A stretch of 64,000 nt of DNA from Sialis fuliginosa (Eukaryota > Arthropoda > Insecta > Megaloptera > Sialidae). Every line of letters starts with the position of its first letter. The stretch's first letter is position 1. The translations under genes and the position numbers were made by a program. This document shows, in pieces, positions 47,901 to 59,733 of the stretch. The notes beneath the pieces are model-generated. The model saw only the letters and a program-made list of their open reading frames with translations, ran no database searches and was not told where the DNA came from. The stretch spans positions 15,285,001 to 15,349,000 of the forward strand of contig OY540813.1 of the NCBI GenBank assembly GCA_961205875.1, read 5' to 3'.

Positions 47901-49699
47901 ATATAATATGAGGGAGTTATAATACTTATTTATATATTTTTTTGAAACACTTTTTATCATAAATAAAATTATACATTTAAATCTTGACTTAAAAAAATCA
48001 TGCCCTTGATTTTTTTCTATTTCCCAATTTACTTACTGAAATTAGCCCCCAGAATCAAAATTCAACTTTATATTCTTCACGTTTATAATTGGGCTACTAC
48101 ACTTTATCTCTACTAAATTTCAAATTTTTACATCGAATAGTTCCAGAGAAAATCACCTGTGACAGACATATGGACACCAAAATGGCACGGAACACTAATT
48201 ATATTTACTATTGAAAATAAGTAACTAAATTTATGTTTTCCAGCTTAGTCAAACTATACAGAAGAGCACTGGTAACTAATGAACTAACGTATTATTATAT
48301 GTCAAAAGAATGGAAAGTATCAACAGGGAATTATGAATCACTTCAATATTTTTTACTCGCTAGTGATTACAACACATATAACGTAAGTATTGTTAGTACA
48401 TATTGTCCTTACCAAGTTTTTTTAAGTTTCAAAAAATCCCATTAAATTATTGAGTTTATCATTTTTATCTGTATTATACTAGATAGATATATTTCAAAGT
48501 ACATAAAAATACATATTATTATATTAGGAGTATTTTATTCACTAAATGATACTATTGTATGTATTTTAAATATATTGTTTTTAGACTGATTACTTTGAAA
48601 GCTTGCAGTACGCAGCAAAAAATTGTATTTTGGGAGGTAAACTATATTTGTTAAAAGAAAATCCTGATTTGAATCAAAATATCCCCATGGCTAGGAAAAA
48701 TCTAAAAAGGTAAGATTTAATTTTATTGCTAGTTTAAAAAAGATATAAGATATAAGAACAAGTTTTCGTTTTTTTTGGATTAATGGGCTTGTGTTTTGTA
48801 ATTCACATGAACTCATGTTACTAATAAAACAAGTAACTCTTTATAGCCTTTTATTTTGTTCATGTTTTTTCTCCAGTAATGGCAAAGGTAAAACCAATAA
48901 TGAGCACGCAGTGATGGACACTTGCTAATGAATACTAAATGATAAGTACTACGACACAAAAGATATAAAAGAAAGAATCGTCAAATTTGAAACAATGTAC
49001 AGCAGTTGCTATGATAATAAATTATACTAATTAATAATTATATTAAATGTTTTGACACGTATTGGCCGATTGTCATCAAATCACGCTGTAAGACAGTTAA
49101 ATGTATATAGATTAATATTCAGAAATGGTAGGAATCAAATAGCAACACATATTTCTAATTCAGTACATTAAATTTTAAAAAAGCCATTACTGGGGTCATA
49201 TCCAAAACTGGTACCACTACCTTATTATATTTTTATTTGTTTTACTTTTTTAAGTAATTTATTGGCATTGATTGATAATACAGCCAGTAAGCTATAATTA
49301 ACTAACTCTACCCAATACCAGTTATCATGGCTACGGGGAAGTGACTTATGAATTAACTCTAGGGTTTGAATAAATTGGTGTTTATAATTTTAATAAAAAG
49401 TTACCAACCTTATGCTTGATAGCAAAACAACTTACTTGAAAAATTATTCTTACTTGCTGCTACATGCTTTTGAAAATTCATATACATTTTTTTAGACAAT
49501 TGATTTAAAAGTAATCACTTATTAACTTAACAAATTCTTTACGTAATGCATTGTTATTATTTCCAGGATGTTTATTGTCCATTACGCAACAGTGTTCTTT
49601 TTAATATTTATATTTTTATATATGTGCCAAGATGTTCCATTTACATTATATAATAACGCTAGTAATTTTATTAGTAGACACTCTTCAAAATATTTATAA
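44919..49699 (+). CDS. FAR-like: Fatty acyl-CoA reductase (alcohol-forming), nine exons, complete
   Basis: Exons: 44919-45263, 45331-45582, 45657-45802, 46007-46116, 46263-46470, 47606-47833, 48244-48382, 48585-48709, 49567-49699 (TAA). They total 1686 nt, or 561 residues, the usual FAR length. The Rossmann nucleotide-binding motif TGASGFMG is at residues 68-75. VFHSAADVRFN follows in the typical place. The catalytic Y257-x-x-x-K261 is in YSFSK, inside a conserved segment leading to VILRPSI. The C-terminal part matches the FAR_C (sterile) domain in layout: WYPF, a hydrophobic stretch (LLLHLIPGLIIDLF), then YYYMSKEWK. The last exon carries one hydrophobic segment (about 520-538), so the protein is likely anchored in the ER or peroxisome membrane. 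The family reduces acyl-CoA to primary fatty alcohol with two NADPH, feeding wax, cuticular hydrocarbon or pheromone synthesis. About 50 residues precede the domain and look disordered and Asn-rich. Which alcohol or tissue is involved cannot be told. Confidence 0.92.
46636..46727 (-). mobile_element. Partial inverted copy of the 7850-7985 element in intron 5 of the reductase gene
   Basis: GAGCTACTGAGACTACCTTG and the following ATATACCTTG are the reverse complement of the left part of the 7850 element, including its two spaced ACAAGGTA motifs. The remaining part is not conserved. Confidence 0.5.
46757..47228 (+). mobile_element. ATAAGG-family MITE, copy C (in intron 5 of the reductase gene)
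   Basis: Begins ATAAGGTACTGGCACCAGTC and ends AACACTGTACCTTAT, so both terminal repeats are visible. The internal sequence (TGTTTATG..., the GGCCGATTGT motif, and TACATTTATTTAA) matches the other copies. It is diverged by indels, hence older. Confidence 0.75.
48743..49225 (+). mobile_element. ATAAGG-family MITE, copy D (in intron 8 of the reductase gene)
   Basis: The body and right terminus (AAAACTGGTACCACTACCTTAT region) match the other copies. The left terminal GGTACTGGCACC is lost, and the homology begins near ATAAGAACAAG. Same orientation as the host gene. Confidence 0.7.
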
Positions 49700-51314
49700 A
49701 TATTCTAGATACGTAAGTACCTATATGTGATATTAAACTATCTATTTAAATATCAAGAATGTTATATGTATCTAAAATTTACATAATATTCTATGCATGA
49801 CAGAACAAAACATATATTTAGATAAATATACTCGTAAGTCTATAAAAATTATTATTAGTGGTAATTAAGCATAAGTTCTAAAATGTTTTAATTTACGTAT
49901 TTTATGTTCTTTGATAATGATATTATATAAATGAACAATTTGTTTGATGTTTCTTTATTTGTACGTTATGATCTATTTAAAAATAAATCTTATACAATAT
50001 ATGTAATAGCAATTTATTTATAATTATACAAAAAAAACAGTTTGGTATAACATATTATTTACCTCTTTCCTTATTAAGTAGTTTTATCGCTTTGATTTAA
50101 AATAATTATTAATTATGACAATTTTTTTTACTTTAATAAGTCAAACAATACATTTTTATCTTACACAAATATGTCAAATAAAAAATAAAGTGCCTTTCTA
50201 CAATTGAGCTGTGATTTTTAAATACATATGGGATAAATTAATAAAGATTATGTAATATTACTTCATGTGAATTAGTGTATAGTGATTTATTTTATAGCCT
50301 TATTTGTGGAAACACAAAATTTTGAATTCTTATATGCATACTAATATATTTATATTGAGCCCTAACTGCCGAATTATCGTAAACGACAAAAAAGTTTTTA
50401 CAGGAGACATATTTTTTAGTGATGCTTTCAGTTACTTTATTGGAGAAATAAGGAAAATTATAGCGGTTACGAAAGATATCGTCGTACTTAAAAAATTTAA
50501 ACAACTAACTAGGAACAAGCATGCCAATATGAAATTTGTAATAAAAGAAATGAAATAATAAACAATTTTCTAACTTTTTAACGGTAAATCTCAAGGATTT
50601 TTTTATGATTCTATGTCTTTTGTGATACAAAACTCATTTTTTTCAACGACTGGATTGTTCGTACAGTGTAAGTCGTATTCGGTAAGTACGAAGTAGAAAA
50701 GTACACCATTTCCGTTTTTTTTTTCTAATAAAATGAATAGTCACGAAATGTATAACGTTTGAAACTTTACAATATGTATATTATTGTATATTGTATTACT
50801 TTATACCAAACATACATTTTCACTCATCAAAATTTGTCAATGTAGATGAGAACAAAATCAGAACAGAATAAGGAAAAACAAACAGAACTGTCGATATACA
50901 TCTCCTTTTTGTATACATACATACACCATATGTAAATTTGTTAGCATGACGTCACGTACGAAGATAACAGCTGAAAAGCGGGAAAGTGTAGAGGAATAAA
51001 ATTTGCCACCGTTGTACGGCAAGAGTCAACGAATATTAAACGGCGTTATTCACATCGTGCAAAGAAAATTACCTGTTTGTTATGCAAGATACGATAAAAA
51101 ACGTCGGAGTTGTATACACATACATATGTATGTACATTGTGCTAAGATCCATCTATTGTATATGTATATTTGGTTTACTGTTTCTATATCTACAATCTTT
51201 GACATCGTTTGTCAATATCGTTAAACAACACAGTTCGGTTTATTTGTTCATTTTTACATAAATGTTGTTTTGAACCAAATATATATACGAAAAAATAATG
51301 TGTACGTGATATTT
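49700..51314. other. Region downstream of the reductase gene
   Basis: AT-rich. An 84-codon frame at 50304-50558 (FTGDIFFSDAFSYFIGEIRK in the middle) is uninterrupted and recalls uncharacterised TE-linked proteins of arthropods, but there is no start context or splice support. 50930-51110 is richer in G+C, with TGACGTCAC at about 50947. Confidence 0.35.
49732..49737 (+). promoter_or_regulatory. Possible poly(A) signal ATTAAA of the acyl-CoA reductase gene
   Basis: ATTAAA lies 32 bases after the stop. It is the commonest variant of AATAAA, but AT-rich background makes this weak evidence. Confidence 0.3.
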
Positions 51315-51325
51315 AAATATAAGAA

Positions 51326-51986
51326 CATAACCCTGGCAAACCGCAATAGGGTAACCGTTATGTGGGTACCAGGACATAAAGGGATAGCAGGCAATGAAAA
51401 AGCTGATACTCTGGCAAAAAAGGGCTCAAATACAACTTTTATAGGCCCTGAACCAGTATTTGGAATTACCAAAAACACTATTCGCAGTTGGCTGGCTGAT
51501 TGTATAAAAAGACAACATCAAAACCACTGGAATAATGTGGAAGGACAAAGACATAGCAAAACTATGCTGAATGAACCATCCAGAAAACTAACGGATGAAA
51601 TACTACAACTAAGTAGACAACAAATTAGGCTAGTGACAGGAATGATAACTGGTCACTGTAACCTACGGAAACACATGCAAACAATGGGAATCTATGAAGA
51701 AGGACCAATTTGCAGACTGTGTAATCAAGAAGACGAAACAGCCTCCCATATAATATTCGAATGTGAAGCTCTTGCTCGATGGAGAAATGCACTCCAAGCA
51801 GGAGCCAATAATCGAGAAGCTCTAATAAGAGAAAACCTGGTGAAAAGGCTACTGAACCTGATAGGAATGGTAAACCTTTTTACTGAATGAGTGAATTGAT
51901 GAAGAACACAATAAGCCAAAGGCTGCAGTGTTAGAGGTATTAAACCCTCCTCATCAATCACTATCTAATCTAATCTAATCTAATCT
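51326..51986 (+). mobile_element. 5'-truncated LINE with TCTAA tail and 11-bp target duplication
   Basis: AAATATAAGAA occurs directly before (51315-51325) and directly after (51987-51997). The insert ends in repeats of TCTAA. It contains the 3' end of a LINE second reading frame followed by a ~70-base 3' UTR with a GAGG/CCTC hairpin possibility. This is a classic truncated target-primed insertion. Confidence 0.85.
51327..51890 (+). pseudogene. LINE ORF2 C-terminus: RNase H end and Cys/His motif
   Basis: The frame is open for 187 codons to TGA. VTVMWVPGHKGIAGNEKADT is the C-terminal RNase H signature, with the histidine and last catalytic aspartate. Further on, CRLCNQEDETASHIIFECEA is the Cys/His segment usual at the end of I- and Jockey-group LINE proteins. 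The remaining RNase H residues, reverse transcriptase and endonuclease are absent, so it is a dead fragment without internal damage. Confidence 0.8.
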
Positions 51987-53761
51987 AAATATAAGAAATT
52001 TAATTTTTTTTCAAAATGAGAAAAATCATGTTTTTTATTTATAGAAATTCATAGTTAAGAAATATTTAATAAACGAAATCTTTCCATTAGATTGATGTAA
52101 ATATATAACTATTTTAATTTAATTCTAATAGCTTACAATTAGTGCTGGATTAACCATGTAGCAGGACTATAAGCAAATGCTATGGACCCGCGGCTTAGCG
52201 AAAAAATATCTCTTATTGGATTTACCACCTATCGTGCAATGGTTGATACGAGGTTTCCAAATCTACAGTAATTAATAATTTAATTTTAGTTTTCGATCTC
52301 AATTCGATTTTATCGAAAAATCGATTTTTAAAACTCCGATCTTTGATTTTTTAATCGATTTTTCTAAATTTTCCCACATTAAATTGAGAAAAGTTTGTCT
52401 GTAAAAGTGGTATTTTATTATACACTCCTCAAAAAAATTAAGGGATAATTAAAGAAAGCAAATTTTCTAACAGTTATATCTCCGCGAAAAATTATTAAAT
52501 TTGCATGATCCAAAGCTCATTCAAAAACTTGGGTGGGAGGGGGGTGACACTATCGATTTCCACCCCGGATGTCACTCCCCCCCTCCTATTAACGCCACTG
52601 TCAAGGACCTCTTTGTAACATTTGCTATTTACAGGTCCCGCGTTGGCTTAATCCGACACTATATATACAAGACATATTGTATTGTTATAATTTATTGTAA
52701 TATACATATATTTGATATTAATGTATCTACGACGCTATGAGTAATAAAAGTAATAACTTAAATCAACTATATTTAAATAAATGTCCAATAAATAATGCAG
52801 ACAACAACTTTCACTCGTGAAATAGTAATATAAAGTATATTTTTCAGTTATTGAAAATATTCCAAGCATTTATATATCACATAAGTATGAAAGAGAAACA
52901 TAAGAACGCACCGCCCTCAATTTAATAAAAATGTAACATTGGTGTTGGAATTTTTCTGGATCAGAGCTATCTGCGAAGCAAATCCCGGATTTAAGAAAAT
53001 ACAGAGCACGAATGAGGTATCGTATTAGGCAGCAACACATCGATTTTCCCGACAGCGAAAAGAAAATCCATCTCATTTCTTATTCAAACACACTCTGAAG
53101 TTTTCCACGATTCATTTAGGTGCCATACACGATCGTGATAATAACTATGTAGACTGTAGACCGTTTTCTTTTTAAATTCTCTTTCACGTATCTACACCAA
53201 TTATTTATAACATCAATCAATCAATCGATTTTGAGTACATCTGCATTTTTTTGGATAAAATTGAATATATACATTTCAAACATAATGTTCTATTAAAAAT
53301 TTATTTTTACTTTGTAATATATAGCAAAATACCAACATTTTTATTTTTATTTATACAATTTAATTCGAAAATAAAATTTCTAAATTTGTTTGATACGGTA
53401 CTGACTAATTGTTATTTTCATATATTTCTGAAATTCTTTAGTTTTTCAAAAGTTTGTTTCAATCAATAAAATCCACTGCGATTGACAGTTGTCAGTTGTA
53501 AACGACGCCCATTTCGAACGTCAAATAATATAAAAACAAAATACTATTGTATTTCAAAACTCATCCGTTGTAAGCTTCATGTGTTAGATGACATAATTAA
53601 CTTACTATTACATGTCAACTAGCGCATTGGGCTCGGTGTTACCCGGGGATATTAATCCAATTAAACATAAAGTAATCATGCGCACCCAATATGCCCACAA
53701 CACACGATTCACCGCGAATTGTTTTTTTTCGACTTCATGAAATTTACACAAAATACATTAA

Positions 53762-54002
53762 CCCTGGGTTGCATAAAGCAAAATTAACCACGATTAGTTA
53801 ATCAGTTGTTTTCAAACCATGATTAATGTTAATTCTTAACTTAATTTCGATTTGTAAATAAACAATTCACTAAATATGATAATTTTTTACTTTATAAAAT
53901 TTATCATAACCGTTATTTTATTGTTTTTTTAATTGACGTAATAATGGTGTTAAAACAACTGATTAACTAATTGTGATTAATTTTGCTTTATGTAACCCAA
54001 GG
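53762..54002. mobile_element. 241-bp MITE with TAA target duplication
   Basis: CCCTGGGTTGCATAAAGCAA at the left is mirrored by TTTGCTTTATGTAACCCAAGG at the right, over about 50 bases. TAA flanks both sides, again PIF/Harbinger-like. No coding capacity. Confidence 0.75.
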
Positions 54003-54242
54003 TAAGTGAATAAAATCCGTTCAGTAGTTATTAATAAATCTCGTGTAAAATTATATTTTCAAACTCCTAGGAAGCACCAGGTCTTGTCTTAGAATTTGTA
54101 TGAAAATCAAAAATTAATTAATTAATTGGTTAGCAACAATCACAATAATTAATTTCAATATTTTCAATCAATATTGTCAAAAATCATCTATTTGTTCGAC
54201 AAAATATTTGAAAGAGGCTGTGACATCATGGAAACAAAACAC

Positions 54243-54443
54243 GACTTGATATAGATTTTTTAAGTATTTTGATATTAAATGATATAAAATGAGTTTTCAT
54301 AAAATATTAATAGCCATGAACATGCACAGAAAAATTATCTAACTATTGGTGAAAACCGCATTGAAATCGGTTCAGTAATTCCCGAGTCTATAAGCCTCAT
54401 ACAAACGAACATACATTTTGATATAAATATAGAGATATAAATT
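54243..54443 (+). repeat. Dispersed repeat, partner of 13560-13770
   Basis: Contains CACGACTTGATATAGATTTT, then CATAAAATATTAATAGCCAT and CCGAGTCTATAAGCCTCATA, the inverse of the copy 40 kb upstream. Confidence 0.55.
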
Positions 54444-54913
54444 CCAAGTAAGTAAAACTTCTAGAACTAATGCATTCTTGTATTTAATTCTTCTAATTAC
54501 ACTCCATTAAATTAAATAAACAAATAAAAGTGCCTTTATGTTTTAAAATGGTAAACTTACAAGTGCGTATCTTATTTTAATATAATGTGGATTGTTTCTA
54601 CTCGAATTTATCGCATAATTGAATAGAATTTCTGGCATTTTTCAACCCATTCATAAAGACAGTACGAGTTTTGGTATGATAAAATTTACATAGTCAGCGA
54701 CGGAAACATCATCCGCCTTTGTGCCCGAAAAAAGTAAAGGGTGTTTGTGGATACTGTCATATTTTATTACGCATTTTTATTTTATTTTTTGTCCATTTTA
54801 CAAATACTTGATCTGTTGTTTTTATGGAAACAAAAAAGAAACAGAGTGTGAATAAATTATTCATGAAAAATGTTAGTTTATTTACAATGACCAAACATAC
54901 ATTGTATAACCAT

Positions 54914-55393
54914 ATAAGGTACTGGCACCAGTAATGGCCGTTATAAGAGCAAGGTTTACTGTTTTTGTGATTGATGGGCTTATTTTTTTTGTAATTGTCA
55001 TGAACTCATGTTACTAATAAAACAAGTAACTCTTTATTTAATCAATTTAATTACCATAGTCAGTAATGAGCACGCAGTGATGAACACTTGCTATTGATTA
55101 CAAAATGATAAGTACTACGACACAAAAGATATAAAAGAAAGAATCGTCAAATTTGAAACAATGTGAAGTAGTTGCTTTTATAATATAATAATTAATAAAT
55201 AAATTATACCAATAATTAGTTTAAATGTCCAACATTTTGACATCTATTGACCGATTGTCTTCAAATCACGCTGTAAGACAGTTAAATGTATATAGATTAA
55301 TATTCATAAATGTTAGTAATCAAATATCAAACATTAATAATTAAAAAATAGCCATTACTGGGGTCATATCCAAGACTGGTGCCAGCAACTTAT
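54914..55393 (+). mobile_element. ATAAGG-family MITE, copy E
   Basis: Intact terminal repeats: ATAAGGTACTGGCACCAGT at the left, and GACTGGTGCCAGCAACTTAT at the right. The subterminal pair CCAGTAATGGC / GCCATTACTGG is clearest in this copy. Intergenic. Confidence 0.78.
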
Positions 55394-58300
55394 GCTTACG
55401 TATACAAAATCTTAAATTAACAATAAGTCAACTCTGATTCATTTACTCTGTTTCTTTAACTTCTCGCTCGTAAAGATTGGAAGTTATTGTGATTACTCAG
55501 AAGTGTTTTCCCGAGTTTTGACAACACGTCCACACTTTAGGATATGAAAGACTGTGAAAAGCATTTTTGACTGTTTTTAGAATGATTTATGTATACAGAA
55601 AAACTCTATCTTATTGAAAATTTGAGAGGGAAAAAAGTTTAATAAATTTATCTTGTTAATGTGATTATATTTCATCAATATGATAATAAAAAAAAAAATT
55701 TTCCATGTGAAAAATAAAACTTTATTTTTATTTAAAAATCTGTTCATTTTTCAAATTAATAAATAATTTTATACACAAACAAATGGGACGACTGCACATA
55801 ATGGATGTATTAATAAATATTTATCAGTATGAATATTTTTTACACCACCCAACTAGTACAAGTGCAATTTTCAATATGATTATTTTTATTTTTAATAAAT
55901 ATGTCTTTTGAGACCTGTCTCTTTTAAACAACTTTTTACAGTTAAATTCCAATGTGATAAATTCAGAGATGTCAAATATAATATTTTTGTGTACGGTGAG
56001 TAAATTTTTCATTACGTTGTTGTCGCGCTGTTTGAACTATTATTATTTATTTAAATAATGACATTATTTTCTTCTCTCGCTATACATGTTTTTACTTTTT
56101 TTGGCTCTCTTGTTTCTATTGTGCACAAACGCAATTTTATTATCTTTTTTTTAATATGCCAAGGGTATATAAAATGTAATTAAATATTTCTGCCAAAGCG
56201 ATATGGACAGCAAAAAAATATATTTATATAAATAAATAAATAAGATTTACTTATACATTCATTAGTATACATTTAATACCTACTTTATAAGCAACAAAAA
56301 AAATGTGATGTCCCTCCCAAAATGACCCTATGAGATATTAATAATAAATCAATAGTTAAACTATATATATTTCGAAAAAAAATTGTTTACTATACATACA
56401 TATTAGAAAAAGCATATTTTCTATACCCAGAAAGTACATTTATCTAATACTAATCATCACTTTATTTTAATTCATAAACCCAAAGAGCGGTATATTGTTT
56501 TGATTTCCAGTAAAATATATATTGGTTGTCAAAAAATATAACTCAGTCAGAACCGGATGTTAGATTAAAATGACATAAATATAACACATAAGAACATGTG
56601 CATATTTATAAGTATTATGTACGTATGAATATAAGAGTAAATGTGTATATATTATGACGTACATAGTACATATCTATGTATACATGACAGTTGAATGTTT
56701 TGTTGAAAAAATAAAATACCCTCCCATTATGTATTCGTCTGAAACAATTTGATGTATTCTTTTTACAAAATGTAGGTTCACAGTCTGCCATACTCTAATA
56801 ATAATACAATTATTATATTCCGTCTAAGACTGTGAAATAACGGTGAGTTTTAGAATTCACTCTACTTGACAGCTGGCAGGTACATTTATAAGTATATACA
56901 GTGTGTCCCAGGATAGATGTAACAAGACGTATAATGAACAACAAAAAATCAAATTTTGTAATGACATTTGGTGATTGAGTCCTACTTGATATAAAACTAA
57001 GGTATACCAATAATCAGTCCATTTGATCCTCTATTATAAGCAAAGTTGTAAAAATAACCAAGAACAAACTACCTATATATTTCAAAATATGAAAAAAAAT
57101 CTATTTAGAAAGTTTGTTTAAAATGTAATATTATAACCCAATACCGAATTTCAATAAATTAAGTGTATATTTTATTGTGAAGTGAAAATTAGGGGCCGGA
57201 AACAACAATAGAGACACATTATTTAGTTGTCAAATGTGGCGTTGGAAATGTTTTCAAATTTGCTTATGAAACACCCTGTAGAAGACCACATCAACTAATT
57301 TTTGGTATACGTTAATTTTACATCAAGCAGGATTCGATCCCCAAATGTCATTCCGAAATTCGATTTTTTTTTGTTCATTACACCTCTTGTTACATCTATC
57401 TTGGGACACACTGTATATGTATATTAAATTTTATCTAGCGTTATGAAGAGTAGTTTTTTGTGTTTTTCGTGTAAGAAATCCTTGAGATAAAGGTGAAACT
57501 GACAGAAAGTTCTGTTTTAGAATCCGACTGAAATGTTCCTTGGGGTTGTTTCGTTATTATATATTTTTAATTTACTTCACTTTATATGACTTGAGCACAA
57601 CTTAAATGCTTTTTTCCCGTTATAAAATATGTTTATTATTATTTAACAGTGTGTTTAAATATATTAATTTTATAAAAATAGCCACATAGGTTGCTATAGA
57701 AAAAAAAATGTTCTCTACAACTTTTATTATAAATTTTTTTTCTGTTATAAAAACCACATTTTAAATATGTTTTTTTAAATCAATATTTATTTATTTTTGT
57801 TTTGAAAAAAAAAGAAAATAACGAAAATAAGAGGTTTTCTTTCCAGATAATATTGATCCTAAATATAAATTTCACCCCTCTATATTTCGTCGTTTTTGAG
57901 AATCACAGACAGATACTTACACAAAATGTCTTCAGGGAAGATCGAAATTGATATTTCTATCAAATTCTCAAATCTGAAAATATGAATGTTCATAGGAACC
58001 GAGCAATCATTACTAACTTTGTTATTATTGCAGTTGGAAGGTCGATTATATTTTAAAATAAAGTCAGATATTTTTTATTTAGTTCTAAAAAAAATATTAT
58101 TCCACTATCAGTTGTTTTTTTAATACCATTAGACTAATAATAATCGACCTTCTAACTCAAATAATAGCAAAGATAACAATGATCCTTAGATTTTTACATT
58201 TTGTACTATATGGCCATATAAGAAAGTAAAAAATATATATTGCAACTCATCCAAGCGTTTATTTTGATATGAATATCATATTTAAAATATAAAAGGATAA

Positions 58301-59219
58301 TTTCCTTTATAACTGACATTCCATTAAAATGTTTAATAAAGCTTTTAAATAAAATTAATAAATATCACGACAAAGAATTTACAGCAACAAAGTTCTAAAT
58401 AAGTTGTCTATATAATAATCTCAAGTTAGTTTATTCGAAAGAAGTCGTAAGCATTTCAGCTACCCATTTTCGCTTGAGAAGTTTTACTCACAAAAACTCT
58501 TTACTTCTACAAGCAAACGCACTCTTTTCTTAATGCTGTAATCTCACTTGATCCTTAGATTTTAGCCAAGTGGTTTAAAGGCATTCGTTCTTTAATCACA
58601 AGGTCTCAACTCAACTGCACCAGCATTGATTGAGTATATACATTCATCATCTTGTTTCGATCTGGGTGGCAATAAATTTAAATATACCTATACACAGAAA
58701 AAAAAGGTGTGACTGTCGGAATGCACAGTCGAGGGAATGACGTGAATACGTAACAGTGGGGTTAAATAAAACTCAGACTAGTATTGTATAATATAGTTAT
58801 TTCTAATGATTTGTACGAACATAAAAAAATAATTTATCACGACCAGACGTGGATGACTGGGGGGATCGGGAAGTACCCTAGAGCAATCAGGGAAGGAAAC
58901 AGTCACGAAGCCCATTTCATCCACGCGTGATTTAAACTCGCGGCGGGATTGAGTCAACTTCATTTACATTGATAATATGAATTATTTTTCTCAGTGCGGT
59001 CCTAGGGACAGACAATAAGTTCTTACTTCTATCTTAGCCAGTCATTGTCGGATTGCTCTTATACAGCCACATATGCATCTGATTATTATCAGGTATGAAT
59101 TATTGATACCATAAAAATAAATTGCAATTTTTTTATAAATTATTTTTAGTATACCACCGCTGGTACTATAATTTGAAATTAGAGTACATGACCGTATACA
59201 TGTTCATTTATGTTTTCAC
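55394..59219. other. Intergenic region
   Basis: AT-rich, holding MITE C (56899-57413). A G+C-rich patch at 58840-58960 contains, on the - strand, AGTTTAAATCACGCG, slightly like a tRNA-type B box, but no A box or cloverleaf is evident. No gene supported. Confidence 0.35.
56899..57413. mobile_element. Tc1/mariner-like MITE with ~125-bp inverted repeats (C)
   Basis: CAGTGTGTCCCAGGATAGAT at the left and ATCTATCTTGGGACACACTG at the right. The arms continue through GTAACAAGA and GAACAACAAAAAATC. Flanked by TATA on both sides. Intergenic. Confidence 0.78.
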
Positions 59220-59733
59220 ATAAGATACTGGCACCAGTTATGGCCACTATAAGAGCAAGGTTTACTGTTTTTATGATTGACGGGTTTCTTTTTTGTAATT
59301 CATGTTACTAATAAAACAAGCAACTCTTTTTTTTAATTTAACCCATTTAATTACCATATAGCCTTTTCTTTTGTTTATGTTTTTTCTCCAGTAATGGATA
59401 AAGTAAAACAGTAATGAGCACGCAGTGATGAACACTTGCTAATGATTACAAAATGATAAGTACTACGACACAAAAGATATAAAAGAAAGAATCGTTTTTT
59501 AAACAATGTAAAGCAGTTGCCATGATAATTTAATAATTAATTAATAAATAATATTGTCCACCATTTTGACACCTATTTGCCGACTGTCATCAAATCACGC
59601 TGTAACACAGTTAAATGATATAGATTAATATTCAGAAATGGTAGTAATCAAATATCTACAAATATTTCTAATTCAGTACATTTAATTAAAAAATAGCCAT
59701 TACTGGGGTCATATTCAAGATTGGTGCTATTAT
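59220..59733 (+). mobile_element. ATAAGG-family MITE, copy F
   Basis: Left end ATAAGATACTGGCACCAGTT. The right end is degenerate (GATTGGTGCTATTAT). The internal body matches copies A and E closely. Intergenic. Confidence 0.74.

Larger units (their letters stand above)
51998..54913. other. Intergenic region with hAT-like remnant
   Basis: 52139-52663 has diverged ends TAGTGCTGGATTAACC and GGCTTAATCCGACACTA, a likely hAT remnant with no surviving target duplication. The rest is AT-rich apart from the MITE at 53762 and the repeat at 54243. No gene supported. Confidence 0.4.

Noticed and set aside
51961..51986. TCTAA repeats as a telomere-like tract
   Set aside because: They are the tail of the truncated LINE, bounded by its target duplication. 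The unit is not the insect telomere repeat TTAGG.
58840..58960. Possible tRNA-derived SINE
   Set aside because: Only a B-box-like string is visible. There is no A box, cloverleaf or tail, and no second copy in the window.
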